From contig JADJVQ010000020.1 in the NCBI GenBank assembly GCA_016710525.1, forward strand, positions 1 to 64,000: 64,000 bases of DNA, written 5' to 3'. The DNA comes from Burkholderiaceae bacterium (lineage in GTDB: Bacteria > Pseudomonadota > Gammaproteobacteria > Burkholderiales > Burkholderiaceae_E). Positions 58,824 to 64,000 of the stretch are shown piece by piece. The translations under genes and the position numbers were made by a program. The notes under the pieces are model-generated. The model searched no databases. It had not been told where the DNA came from and saw only the letters and a program-made list of their open reading frames with translations. How positions within the stretch are numbered: position 1 is the first letter of the stretch; every line of letters begins with the position of its first letter.

Positions 58824-60335
58824 ATGGACACTCTCAACCTGGTCATGCAGGGCTTCGGCGTTGCGCTGGCGCCGATCAACCTGCTCTATTGTTTTCTTGG
58901 CGTGTTCATCGGCACGCTGGTCGGCGTGCTGCCGGGCATCGGCCCGGTCTCCGCCATGTCGCTGCTGATGCCGGTCACGCTTGCCGGCACGCCGGAGTCC
59001 GGCATCATCATGATGGCCGGCATCTACTACGGCTCGATGTACGGCGGGTCCACCACTTCCATCCTCGTCAACATTCCCGGCGAGGCCGCCTCGGTCGTCA
59101 CCTGCATCGATGGCCATGAAATGGCCAAGCGGGGCCGTGCGGGGCCCGCATTGGGCATTGCCGCGCTGGGCTCGTTCATCGCCGGCACCTTCGCGATCGT
59201 CATGCTGATGCTGCTGGCGCCGCGGCTGGCCGAGTTCGCCATCGCGTTCGGCCCGGCCGAATACTTCAGCCTGATGGTGCTGGGCCTGGTGATGCTGACT
59301 TTCCTCACGCAGGGGTCGATGGCCAAGGCGCTGTTCATGGCATGCCTGGGCGTGGTGCTCGGGCTGGTCGGCCTGGACAGCATCAACGCCCAGCCCCGCC
59401 TGACCTTCGACCATGTGCACCTGATCGACGGCATCGGCATCGTGCCGCTCGTCATGGGGCTGTTCGGTGTGGCCGAGGTGCTCTACAACACCGAACAGGC
59501 GCTCAAGCGCGAGATCGTCTCGGCCAGGATCAGCAACCTGCTGCCGGGCAAGGAAGACTGGAAGCGCAGCTGGGCGCCAATCGGGCGCGGCTCGATCCTG
59601 GGGTTCTTTCTGGGCATCCTGCCGGGTGGCGGCGCGGTAGTTGCGTCGTTCAGCTCCTACGCCATGGAGAAGCGCCTGTCGCGGCACCCCGAGGAGTTCG
59701 GCAAGGGGGCGATCGAAGGAGTGGCCGGGCCGGAGGCGGCCAACAACGCCGGGGCGGGCGGGGCGTTCATTCCGCTGATGACGCTGGGTATTCCGCCCAA
59801 CGTCGTGATGGCGCTGCTGCTGGGCGCATTCATCATCCATGGCCTGCAGCCGGGCCCGCTGATGATCACGCAAAACCCGAAGCTGTTCTGGGGCATCGTC
59901 GCCAGCATGTACATCGGCAACTTCATGCTGCTGGTGCTCAATCTGCCGCTGATCGGCATGTGGGTGAAGCTGCTGAAGCTGCCCTACAACGTGCTGTTCC
60001 CGCTGATCCTGCTGTTCACGATCATCGGTGTTTACGCCTCGGGCAACAATGTGTTCGACATCTACGTGATGATCTTCTTCGGCGTGTTCGGGTATCTGAT
60101 GCGCAAGTTCGGCTTCGAGCCGGCGCCGCTGGTGCTCGCCTTCGTGCTCGGGCCTCTGCTCGAGAACAATCTGCGCAAGGCGCTCATCTTGTCGCAGGGC
60201 GATCTGGTCACGTTCCTGCAGCGCCCCATTTCCGGTGCCTGCCTGGTGCTGGCCGCCCTGGTCCTGCTCAGCCCCTTGCTGCCGACGCTGCGCAAGAAGC
60301 GGGCGATCGTGGCCTTGGACTCCGAAGCATCCTGA
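58824..60335 (+). CDS. tctA: Tripartite tricarboxylate transporter large membrane subunit TctA
   Basis: 503 aa, about 12 helices. Family signatures: VLPGIGPVSAMSLLMPVT, YGGSTTSILVNIPGE near residue 70, and LPGGGAVVASFSSYAMEKRLS near 265, followed by NAGAGGAFIPLMTLGIP. GAGGGG lies about 6 nt before the ATG. It is the transport channel that accepts substrate from TctC. Transported acid unknown; the hydratase and crotonase genes downstream suggest one degraded as a CoA ester. Confidence 0.94.
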   Translation: MDTLNLVMQGFGVALAPINLLYCFLGVFIGTLVGVLPGIGPVSAMSLLMPVTLAGTPESGIIMMAGIYYGSMYGGSTTSILVNIPGEAASVVTCIDGHEMAKRGRAGPALGIAALGSFIAGTFAIVMLMLLAPRLAEFAIAFGPAEYFSLMVLGLVMLTFLTQGSMAKALFMACLGVVLGLVGLDSINAQPRLTFDHVHLIDGIGIVPLVMGLFGVAEVLYNTEQALKREIVSARISNLLPGKEDWKRSWAPIGRGSILGFFLGILPGGGAVVASFSSYAMEKRLSRHPEEFGKGAIEGVAGPEAANNAGAGGAFIPLMTLGIPPNVVMALLLGAFIIHGLQPGPLMITQNPKLFWGIVASMYIGNFMLLVLNLPLIGMWVKLLKLPYNVLFPLILLFTIIGVYASGNNVFDIYVMIFFGVFGYLMRKFGFEPAPLVLAFVLGPLLENNLRKALILSQGDLVTFLQRPISGACLVLAALVLLSPLLPTLRKKRAIVALDSEAS

Positions 60336-60349
60336 ACCTCACCCTCGCG

Positions 60350-60376
60350 GGACCGGTGCGGTCCTCGCGCCGGTCC
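60350..60376. terminator. Strong hairpin after tctA
   Basis: GGACCGGTGCG and CGCGCCGGTCC form an 11-bp stem (one G-T pair) with loop GTCCT, 15 nt after the tctA stop and 24 nt before the hydratase start. No T run follows, so it may attenuate or separate transporter and enzyme mRNA rather than stop transcription fully. Confidence 0.5.
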
Positions 60377-60399
60377 GGCAATCGTTCGTCGGAGATCAG

Positions 60400-61203
60400 A
60401 TGAGCCAGACCGCCGATTTGGATTGGATCGAACCCTACCCAGGCCTGAGCTACCGCGACCGGCTCATGACGGTTGCGGAGCCGGATCAGCAGCGACTGCT
60501 CACCTTGTGCGGCATCGATCCCGCCGTGTTCGGCGAGCACATCGACCCGGCGGCATTCATCACCCTGGCAATCCAGGAGGGCGTGCGAAACCGCGTCCAT
60601 GCCAATGGCACGGTCAACCTCGCGCAGCGCCTGGTGCAGCATCGCCCGCTGACACTGGGCGAACCGCTGACCGTGAGCGGACGGATTCTGGATATGCAGG
60701 AAGTGCCGCGTGGCCGGGTGGTGACGAGCGAAACCTGGTTCTCTGGTGCTGACGGCCAGCGGGCGCTGACGACGGGCCGCCTGTCGCTGCGGCCAGGCGC
60801 CGCGATGGCCAGCGCGAGCGGCACCGGCGAGAAGGCAGCACCGGTGGTCACCGACGTGAACGCCCTGACCGCGCTCGAGTCGGCCACGCTGACCCCAGAG
60901 GGCGTGGCCGCCTACACCGGCCCCGAAAACCCGATCCACTTCGATCCCGACGTCGCGAGACGCAAGGGCTATCGGGCGCCCATCGTCGGGGGTGGCCAGT
61001 GTGTGCGTTTTCTGACCGCGGCTCTCTGGCGCCGCTTCGCACCGCGCACGCTGGGCTTGGAAATCTTCTTTCGCCGGCCGGTCTTCTGGGACGACACGGC
61101 CACGGTGATGGCCGATGAACGCGAGGGGCGGTGGACGGCGATCTGCCTGGTGGTCAACGGCAAGGTCACGACCGAAGCACGCATCACCGAACTGTCCGCC
61201 TGA
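60400..61203 (+). CDS. MaoC/FAS1-like double-hotdog hydratase
   Basis: 267 aa with two hotdog halves. The first (about 1-140) is the FAS1-like dehydratase N-terminal type, without a catalytic motif. The second has YTGPENPIHFDPDVARRKGYRAPIVGGG, the MaoC pattern with N-P-x-H. This is the mesaconyl-CoA/itaconyl-CoA or 3-methylfumaryl-CoA hydratase type. GGAGA lies 5 nt before the ATG. It follows tctA and precedes a crotonase, so it likely handles the CoA ester of the imported acid. Confidence 0.85.
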   Translation: MSQTADLDWIEPYPGLSYRDRLMTVAEPDQQRLLTLCGIDPAVFGEHIDPAAFITLAIQEGVRNRVHANGTVNLAQRLVQHRPLTLGEPLTVSGRILDMQEVPRGRVVTSETWFSGADGQRALTTGRLSLRPGAAMASASGTGEKAAPVVTDVNALTALESATLTPEGVAAYTGPENPIHFDPDVARRKGYRAPIVGGGQCVRFLTAALWRRFAPRTLGLEIFFRRPVFWDDTATVMADEREGRWTAICLVVNGKVTTEARITELSA

Positions 61204-61246
61204 TGCTGGCGGTGAAGTTGGCCCTCTATGCACAGGCAAACCGGAC

Positions 61247-62155
61247 ATGAGCAGCTACCAGCACATCAAATACGCGCAGCAGGGCTACCAGTTCGTCCAG
61301 TATGAAGTGGCCGACAAGATTGCGCGCATCACGCTGAATCGCCCCGAGCAGGTCAATGTGCAGAGCACCGCGCTGCTCGAAGAGCTCGATCACGCGATCG
61401 ACGCCGCGGGTGCCGACCCGGCGGTGCGGGTGATCTGCCTGTTCGGCGCGGGCAGACATTTTTCGGCCGGGCACGATCTGGGATCGCCGGAAGAAACCGC
61501 GCACCGCGAACAGCATCCGCCGGAAGACGGCACACGCGGCGTGTTCGAGCGCAACTGGCGCCTGTACGTGGACATGCACCTGCGCTGGCGCAATGTGCCC
61601 AAGCCGATGATCTGCGCGGTGCAGGGTTACTGCATCTATGGCGGCTGGATGGTCGCCTCGACGGCGGATTTCATCTTCGCGGCCGATGACGCGCTGTTCC
61701 TGGGCTCGGCCTTCCAGTACTTCTCGATTCCCTATGACATCCATCACCGGATGGCCAAGGAACTCCTGTTCCAGAGCCGGTTCATCGACGCGCGCCAGGC
61801 CAAGGAACTGGGCCTGGTCAATCGGGTGATCGCGCCCGATCGCCTGGTGGCCGAGACGCTCGAGTACGCGGCCGAAGTGGCCAGCAACGATCCCTTCGAT
61901 CTGCGCGCCACCAAGCTGGCGATCAACCAGGCCCTCGACGCCCAGGGCTTCACCGCGCACATCTACAACGCGCACAGCACCTACATCGTTCGCCGGCTCG
62001 GCGCGTCCGACCCAGGCTACGTGCTGCCCAAGCCGGCTAGCGGCAAGCGCCAGCCGATGGTGCAGGTCGCGCTGGAGCGGTATCAGCGGGATCAGCAGCG
62101 CAGGCGGGGCGGGGCGGGCGAGCAGGCCGCGCCGTCCGAGCCATCGAAAGACTGA
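61247..62155 (+). CDS. Crotonase-family (enoyl-CoA hydratase/isomerase) protein
   Basis: 302 aa. The oxyanion segments FGAGRHFSAGHDLG and VQGYCIYGGWMVAS are clear. As in the crotonase at 9555, the two glutamates of classical hydratases are not seen (GGWMV and GSAFQYFS), so another acyl-CoA reaction is likely. A basic, Arg/Gln-rich tail follows the fold. It lies 43 bp after the double-hotdog gene, in the tct operon. Confidence 0.88.
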   Translation: MSSYQHIKYAQQGYQFVQYEVADKIARITLNRPEQVNVQSTALLEELDHAIDAAGADPAVRVICLFGAGRHFSAGHDLGSPEETAHREQHPPEDGTRGVFERNWRLYVDMHLRWRNVPKPMICAVQGYCIYGGWMVASTADFIFAADDALFLGSAFQYFSIPYDIHHRMAKELLFQSRFIDARQAKELGLVNRVIAPDRLVAETLEYAAEVASNDPFDLRATKLAINQALDAQGFTAHIYNAHSTYIVRRLGASDPGYVLPKPASGKRQPMVQVALERYQRDQQRRRGGAGEQAAPSEPSKD

Positions 62156-62355
62156 ACGGGCAGGTGCGGGCGTCGCGTTACGCCGCTTTGCGTCGCGGCG
62201 AGCGGCACACCGCCGACAGTCGATCCCGGTTTATTGCGTCTGATCAAATCCAGCCAGCCCTTTCGACGCCAGAATGATCCGATCGGCGGCATGTCCGCCT
62301 GGCGGTGCCGGCCCGGCGATCCGGTCGCGGTACGGTTCCAAACCTCGGGAGGATC

Positions 62356-62595
62356 ATGCCCAAGCTGCTGTTGCCATTCGATGGCTCCGAGAGCGCATTG
62401 CGTGCGGTTCGACATGCGATCTCGATCGCGCTTTACTTTGGCGACATTTCGGCGCCCCCGCCGCCCGCCCCCGGCCGCTGCGACGGGATCGTGATGGGAA
62501 CACGCGCCAAGAGCGACCGGCAGGATCGAGGTCTGGGCCGTGTGCAGGCGGGCGTGGTCGATCTTGTACAGGTGCCGGTCACGTTCGTCCGATAG
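62356..62595 (+). pseudogene. Universal stress protein with internal deletion
   Basis: 79 aa beginning with a good ribosome site (GGGAGGATC) and the UspA start MPKLLLPFDGSESALRAVRHA, then a short Pro-rich stretch, then the UspA C-terminus CDGIVMGTRAKSD and VVDLVQVPVTFVR. Normal proteins are about 140-150 aa, so the central half is gone, including part of the ATP site. Frame is kept, so a shortened protein could be made, but function is doubtful. The 200 bp before it hold no gene. Confidence 0.7.
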
Positions 62596-62639
62596 CCACT
62601 CGGCGCGCGCAGCCAGGCGAACCAAGGGCCGGCGAGTTC

Positions 62640-62927
62640 AGGCTGTCGCGGCGCGGTTGCGAGGCGTACTCTGCCGCGGCCGCGGGCGCGCCCGACCGGC
62701 GCGCGCTGCCGATCGCGGGCGACGATGCCCAGGCCAAGCAGGTCGTCACCGGCCTGCTGGATCAGTTCGGGTACGACACGGTCGATGCCGGCCCGCTGGC
62801 CGAAGGCTGGCGGTTCCAGCGCGCCAAGCCGGCGTATTGCATCCGGCTGGATATCGAGGGCCTGAAGCATGCGCTGGCCGCGGCGCAGCGCGATGTCGAG
62901 GTGCCGCACGGGTCCTGGCGGGCCTGA
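62640..62927 (+). pseudogene. C-terminal fragment of an F420-dependent NADP reductase-like gene
   Basis: The frame ending at 62927 reads ALPIAGDDAQAKQVVTGLLDQFGYDTVDAGPLAEGWRFQRAKPAYCIRLD, matching the C-terminus of coenzyme F420-dependent NADP oxidoreductase-like proteins of bacteria. The N-terminal Rossmann domain and a start codon are missing. It is a decayed remnant beside the truncated stress protein. Confidence 0.65.
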
Positions 62928-63014
62928 GCAGACCGTCGATCACGCCGGGGGTGGCAGCCCCGGGGCGGTCGCACAGGCCCGTAACGGGGATCTGCGCCAG
63001 GACCGGGCAGAGCC

Positions 63015-64000
63015 TTAGCCGCCGTCCCGCAGCCCGCGCTGCCAGGTCGAGGGCTGGGTGCCGAAGCCCCGCTTGGCGCGATTGCCCAGCCAGTAGCCGA
63101 ACTGCGGGGGCACCTGGCGGAACGCACCGTCGATGCCCAGCTTCTGCGCCGCGTCCATCGGCCAGTTCGGATTGTTCATGATCTCGCGGCCTACCGCGAT
63201 CAGGTCCGCCTTGTGCTCGTGCAGGATCTGTTCGGCCTGATCGCCATGGATGATCAGGCCCACCGCCATCGTCATGATGTCGGCGTGCTGGCGGACGAAC
63301 TCGGACAGCGGCACCTGATAACCGAACTTGATTTCGGTGCCCAGGATGGGCGCGCGATCGGTGATGCCGCCTGACGAACAATCGACCACATCGACGCCCT
63401 TGGTCTTCAGGACACGAGCCAGCGTGGCGCTTTGCTCGGGCCCCCAGCCGAAGTTGTCCTCCACCGACAGGCGGATGAACAGCGGCTTGTGGTCCGGCCA
63501 GTGGGCCCGCACCGCTTCGGTGATCTCGATCGCGAAGCGCATCCGATTGGCCTCGGAGCCGCCATATTCGTCGGTGCGCTGATTGGCCAGCGGCGACAGG
63601 AACTGATGCACCAGATAGCCGTGCGCGCCATGGATCTCCAGCACTTCGAAGCCGGCTTCGTCGGCCCGCCGAGCCGCCTGGCCCCAGGCCCGCACCAGGT
63701 CCTTGACCTCGGGAGTCGTCAGCGCATGCGGCACGCCCCATTTGTCGCTGTGCGCGATCGCGCTTGGCGCCACCGGGGTCCAGGCGTCCCAGTCGTCGAT
63801 GTCGGGTGTGCGCTCGAGACTGCGGTCGCCTTCCCAGGGACGGCTTGCGCGCGCCTTGCGGCCCGAGTGACCGAGCTGAATGCCGGGCACCGAGTTCTGC
63901 TGTTTGATGAACGCCGTGATGCGCTTGAGCGGCTCGACGAACTGGTCGTCCCACAGCCCGAGATCACCGACGGTGCCGCAGCCGCGCCGCTCGACCTTGG
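63015..64000 (-). CDS. Old Yellow Enzyme-family NADH:flavin oxidoreductase (partial)
   Basis: The 5' end lies beyond the window; 328 codons are visible. Family motifs in order: RRGCGTVGDLGLWDDQFV, IQLGHSGRKA, EIHGAHGYLVHQFLSPLANQRTDEYGGS (catalytic His pair and FMN loop), LFIRLSVED, MAVGLIIHGDQAEQIL and LIAVGREIMNNPNWP. This is the NamA/YqjM-like branch of ene-reductases that reduce activated alkenes with NAD(P)H. It ends 87 bp after the decayed fragment. Confidence 0.92.
   Translation of the reverse strand, partial: KVERRGCGTVGDLGLWDDQFVEPLKRITAFIKQQNSVPGIQLGHSGRKARASRPWEGDRSLERTPDIDDWDAWTPVAPSAIAHSDKWGVPHALTTPEVKDLVRAWGQAARRADEAGFEVLEIHGAHGYLVHQFLSPLANQRTDEYGGSEANRMRFAIEITEAVRAHWPDHKPLFIRLSVEDNFGWGPEQSATLARVLKTKGVDVVDCSSGGITDRAPILGTEIKFGYQVPLSEFVRQHADIMTMAVGLIIHGDQAEQILHEHKADLIAVGREIMNNPNWPMDAAQKLGIDGAFRQVPPQFGYWLGNRAKRGFGTQPSTWQRGLRDGG

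Overview
The window is GC-rich, densely coded bacterial DNA. It looks like a chromosome segment of a metabolically versatile betaproteobacterium of the order Burkholderiales. The main reasons are seven periplasmic binding proteins of the Bug/TctC family (one of them broken), CaiB/BaiF CoA-transferases, crotonases and MaoC-type hydratases, IclR and LysR regulators, and a complete tctCBA transporter set. No rRNA, tRNA, CRISPR array or phage was recognised. The order-level call is inference; no species is claimed.

Layout. 0-6.2 kb: a Bug protein, a minus-strand operon of a C-C lyase with LeuC/LeuD-like hydratase subunits, then an amidohydrolase and a CpdA-like phosphoesterase. 6.2-15.4 kb: two minus-strand catabolic operons. 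The first has crotonase, Bug, CoA-transferase and Bug. The second has two MaoC subunits, a broken Bug gene, a flavin monooxygenase and a CoA-transferase, and runs divergently from an IclR regulator across a palindromic operator. 16.3-24.3 kb: MFS transporter, lipoprotein hydrolase, ketopantoate reductase, a LysR gene with a 10-bp-arm operator facing a small membrane protein and a Bug gene, a glycosyltransferase with an internal deletion, and another Bug gene. 24.6-29.6 kb: envelope and secreted proteins (peptidoglycan-binding, DUF547, ATP-grasp-like, YHS lipoprotein, transglutaminase-like).

29.9-34.4 kb: a selenoneine-type cluster, with senA divergent from senB and senC; senC is an oxidoreductase-selenophosphate synthetase fusion. 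34.5-43.3 kb: MMPL exporter, NIPSNAP protein, hydroxyacid dehydrogenase, a betaine-type binding protein-permease fusion broken by a 26-nt G run, quinone oxidoreductase, DNA alkyltransferase and a Baeyer-Villiger monooxygenase. 43.6-50 kb: large secreted proteins, one split by a single-base frameshift. 50.2-56.1 kb: GMC oxidoreductase with its small subunit, nitronate monooxygenase, methyltransferase, a probable selenoprotein of the GrdB/PrdB family, and a nitroreductase. 56.2-62.2 kb: tctC, a decayed IS630 element, tctB, tctA, a hydratase and a crotonase. 62.3-64 kb: two gene remnants and an Old Yellow Enzyme cut by the window edge.

The most notable biology concerns selenium. The GrdB/PrdB-family gene on the minus strand has an in-frame TGA at 54763-54765, exactly where the family carries its redox Cys/Sec. 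It is followed at once by a 12-bp hairpin with a GTG loop 19 nt downstream, which fits a bacterial SECIS. A selenophosphate-synthetase-bearing senABC set lies about 20 kb away. Several frameshifts and deletions (13.5-14.4, 23.07, 38.6, 45.7, 48.3 and 62.4 kb) indicate either local gene decay or consensus errors and should be checked against reads.
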